The notes under the pieces: generated by a model
What the model was told of the DNA's origin: nothing
Databases searched by the model: none
What the model saw: the letters and a program-made list of their open reading frames with translations, nothing else
Assembly: GCA_003598975.1 (NCBI GenBank)
Contig: QZIJ01000098.1
Coordinates: 1 to 38,052 of the forward strand
Origin: Anaerolineaceae bacterium
GTDB lineage: Bacteria; Chloroflexota; Anaerolineae; Anaerolineales; Villigracilaceae
Length of the DNA: 38,052 bases
Direction of reading: 5' to 3'
Part shown: positions 17,972 to 25,254 of the stretch, in pieces
How the letters are laid out: every line of letters begins with the position of its first letter
Position numbering within the stretch: the stretch's first letter is position 1
Translations under genes and position numbers: made by a program

Positions 17972-18126
17972 GCCTAACGCTTTCCGCAGTGGACAGTGGG
18001 CGGGCGTGGACTCTGCTTGGGAGCAGGAAAAACTCGAAGCCGATCTGCCGAAGGTGGCAAACATCAAGGGAAAAATGCTCGTGAAACGTGCAGAATCCCT
18101 TTTGTCCGCTACGAGCTTTATTGGAT
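17972..18126 (-). repeat. attC-like site E (155 bp), closest to canonical attC
   Basis: In gene direction it runs from ATCCAAT, just after the TAA of the next gene, to GTTAGGC (17978-17972). The inner boxes GTAGCGGAC and GTCCACTGC are complementary with two wobble pairs, matching the L''/L' boxes of classical attC sites. Its length lies close to the range reported for attC. Confidence 0.75.
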
Positions 18127-18130
18127 GCGC

Positions 18131-19054
18131 TTAGAGCTTGCTTCTAAGTGCTATTCCAAGTTTCTCAATTACATCCAAAAATTCTATCAAATCTTCTTTC
18201 ACAATAGTTGGCTTTGAGCCTATCAATTTCGGATCACAATTCACCTTCTTTACAAAATCGCTGTCAATTTCGCCGAAATTATGTGATGAAATATGCCGCA
18301 CTTGAAACAAGTAATAAAGCCTCTTATATTCATCTTCGGTAATCAAATCCGAGAGTTTAATTGAAAGAGTTTTCGATAAGTGTTCTTGTAATGCATCTAG
18401 ATTTTGAAACAAATTTCTAGGTTTTTCAGGAATAAAGGATGGAAATTCTCTTGCAAGTCTCTTCCCCAAACTATCAAAACTAGAAACCCCAGCAACAAGT
18501 GCGTCCATGAGAATAACTTCTTGAAGTTCAGTTTCATTGGGCTGGAGTTTTGAGATTACGCTAAGGCGTTTTTTTGATGCTTCCAATGACTTCAGGAATA
18601 TTGACATCGAAGTAAGCCGAGAGCAGTCAGGGCAACAAGCAAAAATTCCATAGACAGCAAAGACCAAGTTGCATGAATCGCAGATTACTTCTGTTTCTAA
18701 ATCTTTTTCAGTGTAATACTTGATTGGAAAATTAAAACTGCTGGTCTCAACTTTGAAAGAGATAAATGACTTGTTTGTGGATCGCTCTAAGTTCTTCAAT
18801 GAACGTTCGAAATCTTTCAAAATAGGACCTAAGGTTTGTTTCACTGCAATGGATTTGGCATACTCAATTTGGTCATCTGTTGTGAAGTTCTCACTCGCCT
18901 CTTTGTGTTCGCAATATGGACACGTACAGTCTGATATGTCGAGTCCCGTGCCTGGCTTTACCTTAAAGTATTTCTTGCACTGAGGGCATTCTCTTCCGAG
19001 CATGCCTTTGCTATCAGTTGGCAAGGTAACGTGAACGCTTGTTATGTCTGACAT
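18131..19054 (-). CDS. Double zinc-ribbon protein with HEPN-like C-terminal motif (cassette 5)
   Basis: A 307-residue protein of unknown function. The first zinc ribbon has C23-C26 and C45-C48 (ECPQCKKYF, CPYCEH). The second has C125-C128 and C140/141-C144 (CDSCNLVF, CCPDC). A mostly helical C-terminal half carries FQVRHISSHNFGEID (R253 and H258), fitting the Rx4-6H pattern of HEPN domains, many of which are RNases in toxin or defence systems. AAGGAAA lies before the ATG. Start and stop lie 32 and 4 bp from the flanking cassette boxes. Zinc-ribbon fusion to a HEPN-like helical domain is my reading; catalytic activity is untested. Confidence 0.7.
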   Translation of the reverse strand: MSDITSVHVTLPTDSKGMLGRECPQCKKYFKVKPGTGLDISDCTCPYCEHKEASENFTTDDQIEYAKSIAVKQTLGPILKDFERSLKNLERSTNKSFISFKVETSSFNFPIKYYTEKDLETEVICDSCNLVFAVYGIFACCPDCSRLTSMSIFLKSLEASKKRLSVISKLQPNETELQEVILMDALVAGVSSFDSLGKRLAREFPSFIPEKPRNLFQNLDALQEHLSKTLSIKLSDLITEDEYKRLYYLFQVRHISSHNFGEIDSDFVKKVNCDPKLIGSKPTIVKEDLIEFLDVIEKLGIALRSKL

Positions 19055-19085
19055 TTTGGTTTCCTTGAAATATATGCATGAGCGC

Positions 19086-19092
19086 GCCTAAT
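19086..19092 (-). repeat. Cassette-array right boundary, half attC (or attI-like) box
   Basis: GCCTAAT reads ATTAGGC on the minus strand, one base from the R' consensus GTTAGGC, and lies 32 bp before the first cassette gene. No partner R'' box is seen to its right, so it is either an eroded attC, an attI-like point or chance. Confidence 0.4.
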
Positions 19093-19211
19093 TCTTTTGA
19101 AGTGGCGAAATTTTTCTGACATCCCTTTGTGTGATTATCCATCCAAACCTCTGTATAATACTTTATGTACAAATTATAGAGTCTTTCCCCGAAAAGTCAA
19201 CAGGAGTTCCC

Positions 19212-20348
19212 ATGACCGACACAGACGTCTTCATCATCTCCGCTGTCCGCACCGCGATTGGCTCTGGCAAGGAAACAGGCGCGCTCCATCCCCTCCAGCC
19301 CGTGGAACTGACCGCGCTTGTCATGCGCGAAGCCGTCCGCCGCGCGGGCGCCGACCCCTCCCGTCTCGACGACGCCATCTGGGGCATCGTCACCCCCGTC
19401 GGCGATCAGGGCGCCAACCTGGCGCGGCTCGGCGTACTCAAGGCGGGCTTCCCCGTCCACGTTCCCGCCGTCAGCCTCAACCGCATGTGCGGCTCCAGCC
19501 AGCAGGCTGTCCACTTTGCCGCGCAAGCCATCCTCGCGGGCGATGCCGACCTCATCCTCGCGGGCGGCACTGAGATGATGTCCCACCAGCCTCTCGGTGC
19601 AGACTACCCCTCCGCCTGGCCCGACGTTGGCCATCCCCTCATCCATCAGGGACTCAGCGCCGAACTCATGGCCGAAAAGTGGCATCTGACTCGTGACGAA
19701 CTGGACGACTACGCCTGCGACTCCCACATCAAAGCGGGACGCGCCCTCGACGCGGGACACTTCGCCGACCAGATCGTCCCCGCTTCACTCCCGACGGGGG
19801 AGCGATTCGCGGTTGACCAGGGCGTTCGCCGTCCCCCCGACCGCGACAAGATGCGCGCGCTGAAACCCGTCTTCAAAGCAGACGGCGTCATCACCGCGGG
19901 CAACTCCAGCCAGGTCAGTGACGCGGCCGCCGCGCTCCTCCTCGCTTCCGCCTCCGCCGTCGGACGCTATAACCTCGATCCCCTCGCCCGCGTCGTCGCC
20001 CGCGTCGCCATCGGCTCCGATCCCACCCTCATGCTCGATGGCGTCATCCCCGCCACGCAAAAAGTCCTCAAGCGCGCCGCTCTGACTCTCGACGACATGG
20101 ACGTGATCGAGATCAACGAAGCCTTCGCTTCGATGATTCTCCCCTGGCAGCGCGAACTCCACCCCGACATGAGCAAAGTGAATCCCAATGGTGGCGCCAT
20201 CGCCCTCGGACATCCACTCGGCGCCACCGGCGCGGTCCTGATGACGAAACTCGTCCACGAACTACAGCGCATCCACGGCCGCTACGGCCTGCAAGTGATG
20301 TGCATCGGCCACGGCATGTCCACCGCCACCGTGCTCGAAAGGGTGTAA
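19212..20348 (+). CDS. Thiolase / acetyl-CoA C-acyltransferase
   Basis: A 378-residue thiolase, which condenses or cleaves acyl-CoA in fatty-acid or acetoacetyl-CoA metabolism. The three catalytic features are present: acylated Cys93 in NRMCGSSQQA, His334 in GGAIALGHPLGATG, and Cys364 in CIGHGMSTA. The last motif is usually CxGGG, so the middle Gly is His here. NEAFA is present at about 302. ATG at 19212 follows AGGAG. The longer frame starts inside the boundary of the cassette array. A -10 TATAAT (19154-19159) lies upstream, with only a weak -35. It is the first backbone gene right of the array. Confidence 0.92.
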   Translation: MTDTDVFIISAVRTAIGSGKETGALHPLQPVELTALVMREAVRRAGADPSRLDDAIWGIVTPVGDQGANLARLGVLKAGFPVHVPAVSLNRMCGSSQQAVHFAAQAILAGDADLILAGGTEMMSHQPLGADYPSAWPDVGHPLIHQGLSAELMAEKWHLTRDELDDYACDSHIKAGRALDAGHFADQIVPASLPTGERFAVDQGVRRPPDRDKMRALKPVFKADGVITAGNSSQVSDAAAALLLASASAVGRYNLDPLARVVARVAIGSDPTLMLDGVIPATQKVLKRAALTLDDMDVIEINEAFASMILPWQRELHPDMSKVNPNGGAIALGHPLGATGAVLMTKLVHELQRIHGRYGLQVMCIGHGMSTATVLERV

Positions 20349-20357
20349 ATCTCGCTT

Positions 20358-20400
20358 CCCTGAGCGGAGGAGCATGCTCTTTGCTCCGTAGTCGAAGGGC
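20358..20400 (+). repeat. Dispersed intergenic repeat, copy 1
   Basis: Begins CCCTGAGCGGAG and ends GTCGAAGGGC, with an internal GGAGCA/TGCTCC hairpin. Confidence 0.6.
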
Positions 20401-20424
20401 GATGGATTAGTTAGAAAGAATAAC

Positions 20425-20736
20425 ATGCCATACTATGCCTACATTCTCAAATGTGCTGATGGTTCATTTTACACAGGAAGCACGGGTGATTTATCAAAAC
20501 GTCTTTGGGAGCATGAACAAGGCTTGAGCGGCGAGGCTTATACGTTTTCGCGCAGGCCCGTTGAGTTGGTTTGGAGTTGCGAGTTTCCGCTTTACAAAGA
20601 AGCCTTGTTTGTTGAGTATCAGATCAAAGGCTGGAGCCGTGCAAAAAAGGAATCTCTAATTCGCGGCGATTGGAATGGAATTCACGAGATTGTGAAAGCG
20701 GAGCGAAAAACGCGAGAGAAGAAAAAACGCGCATAA
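20425..20736 (+). CDS. GIY-YIG nuclease superfamily protein
   Basis: A 103-residue single-domain protein. YYAYILKCADGSFYTGSTGDL contains the two GIY-YIG half-motifs (Y-x-Y-I-L and Y-T-G-S-T), followed by LSKRLWEHEQG. These small YhbQ/UPF0213-like proteins are widespread. Some cut DNA, but most have no known role. The C-terminus is very basic (AERKTREKKKRA), as expected for nucleic acid binding. It has no strong ribosome site and is flanked on both sides by members of the GAGCGGAG/GTCGAAGGG repeat family. It is convergent with the TPR gene. Confidence 0.88.
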   Translation: MPYYAYILKCADGSFYTGSTGDLSKRLWEHEQGLSGEAYTFSRRPVELVWSCEFPLYKEALFVEYQIKGWSRAKKESLIRGDWNGIHEIVKAERKTREKKKRA

Positions 20737-20747
20737 AGTTACACTGT

Positions 20748-20795
20748 CCTGAGCGGAGTGACCGAGTGCAAGTCGAGGGAGCGAAGTCGAAGGGC
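20748..20795 (+). repeat. Dispersed intergenic repeat, copy 2
   Basis: CCTGAGCGGAG at the start and GTCGAAGGGC at the end. It forms a large inverted repeat with copy 3. Confidence 0.6.
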
Positions 20796-20828
20796 AATCT
20801 CATGGAACAACGCTTGTACTTGAGACTC

Positions 20829-20859
20829 GCCCTTCGACTGCGGGAGTACCCTCCGCTCA
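20829..20859 (-). repeat. Dispersed intergenic repeat, copy 3 (inverted)
   Basis: GCCCTTCGAC at the start and CTCCGCTCA at the end: the same element in reverse, about 33 bp from copy 2. Confidence 0.6.
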
Positions 20860-20906
20860 CGTGTGCCTGCGGCACAGTGCAGGCAGGGCGGCGAGTTAAA
20901 TCAAAA

Positions 20907-20933
20907 ACGGCGCACCATGCAAGTGCGCCGTTC
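20907..20933 (-). terminator. Rho-independent terminator for the TPR gene
   Basis: The 10-bp perfect stem AACGGCGCAC (20907-20916) / GTGCGCCGTT (20924-20933). On the minus strand it runs into TTTTTGAT, a usable T-tract. Confidence 0.85.
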
Positions 20934-20954
20934 TTTCTTCTTTCATCTATCTTC

Positions 20955-22754
20955 TTATTTCGGCGTTGGTGTCGGCGTCTTTGTCCCGGGCTTCGGCGTT
21001 TGCGTCGGCGTGGGCGTCCGCGAAATCGTCGGCGTCACCGAGGGAGTGCTGAACGTGGCCAGTCGTTCGCGTGCCTCCGTCCGCCACGCGGCAGGGACGG
21101 CCTCCGCAGGCAGGGCCAGCAACGCCTCCCAATCGCGCTTGGCGCCTGCGAACTGTCCCCCCATCGCATCCTGCGACTTGGCGCGCCAGTAATAGACCTG
21201 TGCGCGTTGCTCGTCCGTCTCGGCCAGCCGAAAAGCCACCTCCGCCTGGAGGAAGGCGTTCCCGAATTTTTTGTCCAGCATATAGGCGCGCGTCAGGCCG
21301 ATCTGTGCCTCGAACGATTCGGGATAGGTCAGAATGGCGACGCGTAATTCGTAGATCGCCTGCGGCCCCACGCCCAGTTCGAGATAGGTCAGGCCGCGGT
21401 ACAAGCGCGCCAGCGGATCGTTTTCCAACTCGATGGACGCATCCAGTTTTTCGAGGGCGGTTTCGTAATCCCCGTTCATGTAACTCAGTTTGCCCTGCAG
21501 GAAAAGCGTCTTCACGTTTTGCTCGGCGTAGGTGACGTATGTCTGCAGGGCCAGCATCGCCTCGTCGGTTTGACCGTTGGCGGCGTACGCCTCGCCGAGG
21601 ATCAGATAGACAGGCACGAGGGTGATATCCAGCTCCTTGGCTTGTTCGGCGGATGCCAGCGCGCGTTCCACGTCACCCTGCGCGAGATAGGCGCGCGCAT
21701 ATTCATAATGAAGCAGCGCCGAGTCAGGGATGAGCGCTTCGGCGGCTTCCAGATCTTCGAGCGCGCCTTCGGCGTCATCGCGATCGGTCTTGTAGGCCGC
21801 GCGGACAAGATAGGCCTCGGCGTAGGCGGGGTCTTTCTCGATGGCGGTGTCGAGGTCGTCAATGACTTTGGTCTTGGGATCGAGTGCCAGATGGACACGT
21901 GCCCGCCCCACGTACGCGGGACCGAAATTCGGGTTCAGCGTCAGGGCCTTTTCGTAAGCCTCCAGCGCTTCCACGTATTTTTCCTGGAAGCGATACGCCT
22001 CGCCGATGAAGAACCACGGGTCTGCAGACTGCGGCTCGACCGCCGCGATCTGTCCCATAAATTGGATCACCTCGTCCCAGTTGCCGCGGTTGTAGGCGTT
22101 GCTGGCGGCGCGGAACATGTCACCCGATTCGGGTTGTCGCGGCGTGGGGTTGTAGAGCGGCGTGGGCGTGTACGTGGCGGGAAGCAGTGCCCACAGCGGC
22201 GTCGGTCCGACGTAGGTCGGCGAGGGACGCGCCGTGGCGTTCACCGCGGTGGGAGTCAATGTGAAAGTGGGGGAAGGGCCGAAGGTGAATGTGGGGATGG
22301 CCGTCGTCCGCGGGATGCGCGGCAGGACGAACATGAAGAAGACCAGTCCGCACAGCGCGGCGCCGATCACGCCCATCCCTGCAAGACGTACCAGCGGCCT
22401 GGATAGCAGGGGCTTCTTTTCCTCGGGACGTTCGTATGCCAGGATGAGTTGCTGTTCCCAGGCGCGTGGGTGATTCACAGGGAATGGCTGGACGTTTTCG
22501 TCAGGCGGGAGCGCTCCCAGCAGGATCAAGCCTCGTTTGGCGGTCCCGTTTTCGGGGTCGAGACGAAGCGCCGTTTGCAGGCAGTAGACGCGCTCTTTGG
22601 CGGTCTCCACTGCGGCGCTCATCCAGATCCAATAGTTGACGTTGTTCTGGTCCGTCTTGAGCAGGCGGGTGAGCAGGTCTTTGGCGCGCGGGCGGTCGCC
22701 TGTGCGTAACGCTTCGACCGCTTCCTGGAACAGGGTGTCTACTTCCTCGGGCAT
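20955..22754 (-). CDS. TPR-repeat protein with a transmembrane helix and Thr/Pro-rich linkers
   Basis: A 599-residue protein. A short N-terminal TPR-like part (1-80) is followed by a basic stretch and one membrane helix (GMGVIGAALCGLVFFMFVLP, about 130-149). A Thr/Pro-rich linker (about 155-210) comes next, then at least eight TPR units (about 215-560) with family residues such as AYEKALTLNPNFGPAY. It ends in a TPTPTPK low-complexity tail. TPRs bind protein partners, so a scaffold outside the membrane is likely; the specific role is unknown. The Thr/Pro linkers are common in Anaerolineae surface proteins. The start has no ribosome site and may be leaderless. It is divergent from nusA. Confidence 0.87.
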   Translation of the reverse strand: MPEEVDTLFQEAVEALRTGDRPRAKDLLTRLLKTDQNNVNYWIWMSAAVETAKERVYCLQTALRLDPENGTAKRGLILLGALPPDENVQPFPVNHPRAWEQQLILAYERPEEKKPLLSRPLVRLAGMGVIGAALCGLVFFMFVLPRIPRTTAIPTFTFGPSPTFTLTPTAVNATARPSPTYVGPTPLWALLPATYTPTPLYNPTPRQPESGDMFRAASNAYNRGNWDEVIQFMGQIAAVEPQSADPWFFIGEAYRFQEKYVEALEAYEKALTLNPNFGPAYVGRARVHLALDPKTKVIDDLDTAIEKDPAYAEAYLVRAAYKTDRDDAEGALEDLEAAEALIPDSALLHYEYARAYLAQGDVERALASAEQAKELDITLVPVYLILGEAYAANGQTDEAMLALQTYVTYAEQNVKTLFLQGKLSYMNGDYETALEKLDASIELENDPLARLYRGLTYLELGVGPQAIYELRVAILTYPESFEAQIGLTRAYMLDKKFGNAFLQAEVAFRLAETDEQRAQVYYWRAKSQDAMGGQFAGAKRDWEALLALPAEAVPAAWRTEARERLATFSTPSVTPTISRTPTPTQTPKPGTKTPTPTPK

Positions 22755-22779
22755 GGTTGCATTTTATCAGAGTTTCACC

Positions 22780-22808
22780 TTGCATCTCTTGCATGTCTAT
22801 GCTAAAAT
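22780..22808 (+). promoter_or_regulatory. Promoter of the nusA-infB operon
   Basis: TTGCAT (22780-22785) and TAAAAT (22803-22808) are spaced by 17 bp, a good sigma-70-type pair. A start near 22815 gives a leader of about 90 nt. Confidence 0.6.
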
Positions 22809-22845
22809 CCTGTTCGCACGGCAACTCAATATCGAAAGCGACGAG

Positions 22846-22866
22846 AACTGGGTAGCCCCCAGTTTT
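22846..22866 (+). promoter_or_regulatory. Leader hairpin before nusA, possible attenuator
   Basis: AACTGGG (22846-22852) pairs with CCCAGTT (22858-22864) and is followed by TTCT. It looks like a weak intrinsic terminator in the nusA leader. Regulation by NusA itself is only a suggestion. Confidence 0.4.
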
Positions 22867-22903
22867 CTGCTTGATAAGGACATTTACGGAGTAAGGTACT
22901 AGC

Positions 22904-24796
22904 ATGACAACCGCGCCAAAAACGCCAAAGAACGAATTCGCCCTCGCCTTCAATGAAGTGCTGGAAGACAAGCAATTGCCAAAGGATGTCATCCTTTCGG
23001 CGATTGAGTCCGCCATGGTTTCGGCCTATCGGCGGGCGGTCAATGCTTCGGCCGCCCAGCACGTGGAGGCCAAACTCGATCCTGATACCGGCAAGGTGAT
23101 CATCTTCGCGGAAAAAGAAGTGGTCGAAGATATCATGGATGACCGCACCGAAGTGCTTCTGGAGGAGGCCCGCAAGGTCAGCCCCGAAGTGCAGTTGGGT
23201 GACATGGCCATCGTGGAAACGACCCCCGCGGACTTTGGGCGGGTCGCGGCGCAAACCGCGCGTCAGGTCATTCAGCAACGCATCCGCGAGGCTGAGCGCA
23301 GTGTGCAGTTGGAGTACTTCCAGCGGCAGGTGGGAGAGATCGTCAGCGGCGTGGTGCAGGCCAGCAACCCCGTTCAGGGTGTGACCATCGGTCTCGATAT
23401 GAAGGCCGAGGGCAACATGCCTAACAACCAGAAAGTGCCCGGCGAACGTTTCAAGGTGCATGACCGCCTGCGCGCCGTCGTCCTCGAAGTGAAGGACGGC
23501 CCGCGCGGCCCGCAGATCATCCTCTCGCGCGCGCATCGAAACTTTTTGCGCCGCCTGCTCGAAAACGAAGTCCCCGAAATCTATCACGGCATCGTGGAGA
23601 TCCGCGCCATTGCCCGCGAGCCGGGCGCGCGCGCCAAGGTGGCCGTGCTTGCCACCCAGCCCGGCGTGGATGCCGTGGGCGCCTGCGTGGGCATCAAGGG
23701 TGTTCGCATTCAGGCCATCGTCAAGGAATTGCACGACGAGAAAATTGACATCATCCAATGGGACCCCGATCCCGTGGTGTACATCTCCAAAGCCATCAGC
23801 CCGGCGCGCGTCAACGGCGTGTATCTTTCTGAGAACGCGGAGGGCAACAAGACGGCCACCGTAGTCGTCAGCGAGGACCAGCTCAGCCTGGCTATCGGCC
23901 GCGACGGGCAGAACGCGCGTCTTGCCGCCAAATTGACGGGCTGGCGCATCGACATCAAGTCCCTGTCCGAGGCTGTGGCAGACTCCCTCCAGAAATTGAA
24001 ATCGGATTCCGAACTGGCCGCGCTCCTGCCGGCTGCGGTGGATGGCATTCCTGCCATCGAAGAGATTCTGCTCAAGAAGGCCGAGAATCGCCCCATTACG
24101 CCGGAGGAATTCACGCAACTGGCCCAGTTTGTGGACCACGTGGAACGCCGCACCATTCAGATCAAGGAAGAGGCCGCCCGTGTGGAGGAAGAGAAGACCG
24201 CCGCCGCGCGCGCCGATATCCCCGAGACCGCTTTCGGCACGAAACTCGAAGAGGCGGGCATCAGGGAACACATCTTCAACATCCTGACCGAGGCTGGTTT
24301 CGAGACGGTTGGCGGGCTGATGCTTTCGCTCAAGACTGAATCGGATAAGGTACTCGGTTTACCGGGCATTGGTCCGAAGGCCATGCAGAACATCGAAGAG
24401 TCGCTGGCCGCGCTGAAGTTCCCCGAGGTGGAAAAACCTGTCGAAACCGCGGCCCAGCCCGAGGTCACGGAAGAGGCGGAAGCGGTTGTGCAGGCCGAAG
24501 CGGTTGTCGAAGTCCCGCCCGCGGCAGAGGAAGTCATGCCCGCGCAGGAAGCCGTCAAGGAAGAAGCCGAAGAACCCGCCATGAAGGATGGCGTTTCGCT
24601 TGAGGAAATGTTCACGTTCAAGCCCGAGACGTTTAATTCCGCGGGTGAGGAAGAATCCGAAAGCGACGATAGCAAGAAAAAGGGCAAGAAAAAGGGCAAG
24701 AAGAAGAGCGTTGAATTGGAGTTCGACGAGAACCTGGGCGAAGTGGTCAGCCGCAAGAAGCACAAACGCGGCGACGAGACCTGGGAAGCAGAGTAG
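22904..24796 (+). CDS. nusA: Transcription termination/antitermination factor NusA (extended C-terminus)
   Basis: NusA binds RNA polymerase and nascent RNA to control pausing, termination and antitermination. The 630-residue product has an N-terminal polymerase-binding domain (about 1-130), S1 (about 135-205), and two KH domains ([20 protein letters not shown] and [17 protein letters not shown]). A helix-hairpin-helix repeat ([19 protein letters not shown], about 483-501) comes next. A further approximately 125-residue tail is acidic, Ala/Glu-rich, then Lys-rich ([11 protein letters not shown]). Most NusA proteins are 350-500 residues. No rimP gene lies upstream, unlike the common rimP-nusA order. 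The ylxR start is 45 bp downstream. Confidence 0.96.
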   Translation: MTTAPKTPKNEFALAFNEVLEDKQLPKDVILSAIESAMVSAYRRAVNASAAQHVEAKLDPDTGKVIIFAEKEVVEDIMDDRTEVLLEEARKVSPEVQLGDMAIVETTPADFGRVAAQTARQVIQQRIREAERSVQLEYFQRQVGEIVSGVVQASNPVQGVTIGLDMKAEGNMPNNQKVPGERFKVHDRLRAVVLEVKDGPRGPQIILSRAHRNFLRRLLENEVPEIYHGIVEIRAIAREPGARAKVAVLATQPGVDAVGACVGIKGVRIQAIVKELHDEKIDIIQWDPDPVVYISKAISPARVNGVYLSENAEGNKTATVVVSEDQLSLAIGRDGQNARLAAKLTGWRIDIKSLSEAVADSLQKLKSDSELAALLPAAVDGIPAIEEILLKKAENRPITPEEFTQLAQFVDHVERRTIQIKEEAARVEEEKTAAARADIPETAFGTKLEEAGIREHIFNILTEAGFETVGGLMLSLKTESDKVLGLPGIGPKAMQNIEESLAALKFPEVEKPVETAAQPEVTEEAEAVVQAEAVVEVPPAAEEVMPAQEAVKEEAEEPAMKDGVSLEEMFTFKPETFNSAGEEESESDDSKKKGKKKGKKKSVELEFDENLGEVVSRKKHKRGDETWEAE

Positions 24797-24841
24797 TTTT
24801 CCCCACCTCCCGCCTTTCTCTTGGGGAGAGAGGCCGGGGTG

Positions 24842-25165
24842 ATGGCAAAGGATATGACCGCGAAACCTGTCAAACGCGTGAAGCATATTCCCCAGCGGAC
24901 TTGTGTGGGTTGCCGTACCGTGCTGGCGAAGCGGGAACTCATCCGCATCGTGCGGACCCCGGAAGGGGCGCGCGTGGATTTGACTGGCAAGCTGGCTGGA
25001 CGTGGTGCCTACCTGCACAACCAGCGTTCCTGCTGGGAACGCGGCTTGCGGGGTGCCCTGGCCCATGCCCTGAAAACCGAATTGACCCCTGCAGACCGGG
25101 AGCGGCTGGAAGAGTTCGCGCAGTCGCTTCCCGAAGAATCCTCCCCGGACGCGCCGGCCATGTGA
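24842..25165 (+). CDS. rnpM: YlxR / RnpM family RNA-binding protein
   Basis: A small basic protein (107 residues) of the YlxR (DUF448) family. In Bacillus it binds RNase P RNA and modulates its activity, hence the name RnpM. The signature RTCVGCRTVLAKRELIRIVR (about 19-38) and GKLAGRGAYLHNQRSCWERG are complete. ATG at 24842 is chosen; the frame also runs from a TTG at 24821 inside a GC-rich repeat-like segment. It sits between nusA and infB as in most bacteria. The C-terminal 15 residues are acidic and not conserved. Confidence 0.92.
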   Translation: MAKDMTAKPVKRVKHIPQRTCVGCRTVLAKRELIRIVRTPEGARVDLTGKLAGRGAYLHNQRSCWERGLRGALAHALKTELTPADRERLEEFAQSLPEESSPDAPAM

Positions 25166-25203
25166 ATCGGTAAGTTGCGCTCGTTCATTGGCCCGCCTCG
25201 TGG

Positions 25204-25225
25204 AAACTCTGCCCCGGCAGAGTTT
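25204..25225 (+). promoter_or_regulatory. Hairpin between ylxR and infB
   Basis: The 9-bp perfect stem AAACTCTGC (25204-25212) / GCAGAGTTT (25217-25225) closes on a 4-nt loop. No T-tract follows. A possible processing or stability element ahead of infB. Confidence 0.5.
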
Positions 25226-25254
25226 GAGACGTATTTCAACGAAGGAGGTGTCCC

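Larger units (their letters stand above)
13313..19092 (-). mobile_element. Integron-like gene cassette array without integrase (CALIN-like)
   Basis: Six minus-strand genes are arranged as five cassettes separated by structured repeats. In gene direction each repeat begins with an RYYYAAC-like box and ends with a GTTRRRY-like box, the R'' and R' boxes of attC sites. For four of the five sites the first box lies only 4-6 bp after the preceding stop. The last box lies 30-60 bp before the next start, leaving almost no room for promoters. All genes point the same way and are visibly AT-richer than the flanking backbone. No tyrosine recombinase is present from 19092 to the window end or to the left. 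The direction implies an integrase or promoter, if any, would have been at the right end, where a thiolase now lies. Confidence 0.75.

Noticed and set aside
15658-19054. Single defence system made of methyltransferase, NUDIX, unknown and HEPN-like proteins
   Set aside because: They are separated by attC-like sites, so they are independent cassettes. Only the NUDIX gene and its neighbour share a cassette.
13313-19092. Insertion sequence, transposon or prophage
   Set aside because: No transposase, integrase or phage gene, and no terminal inverted repeats or target duplications bounding the region.
22826-24271. 481-codon minus-strand open frame over nusA
   Set aside because: A shadow of nusA with low-complexity His/Gly/Leu content and no ribosome site.
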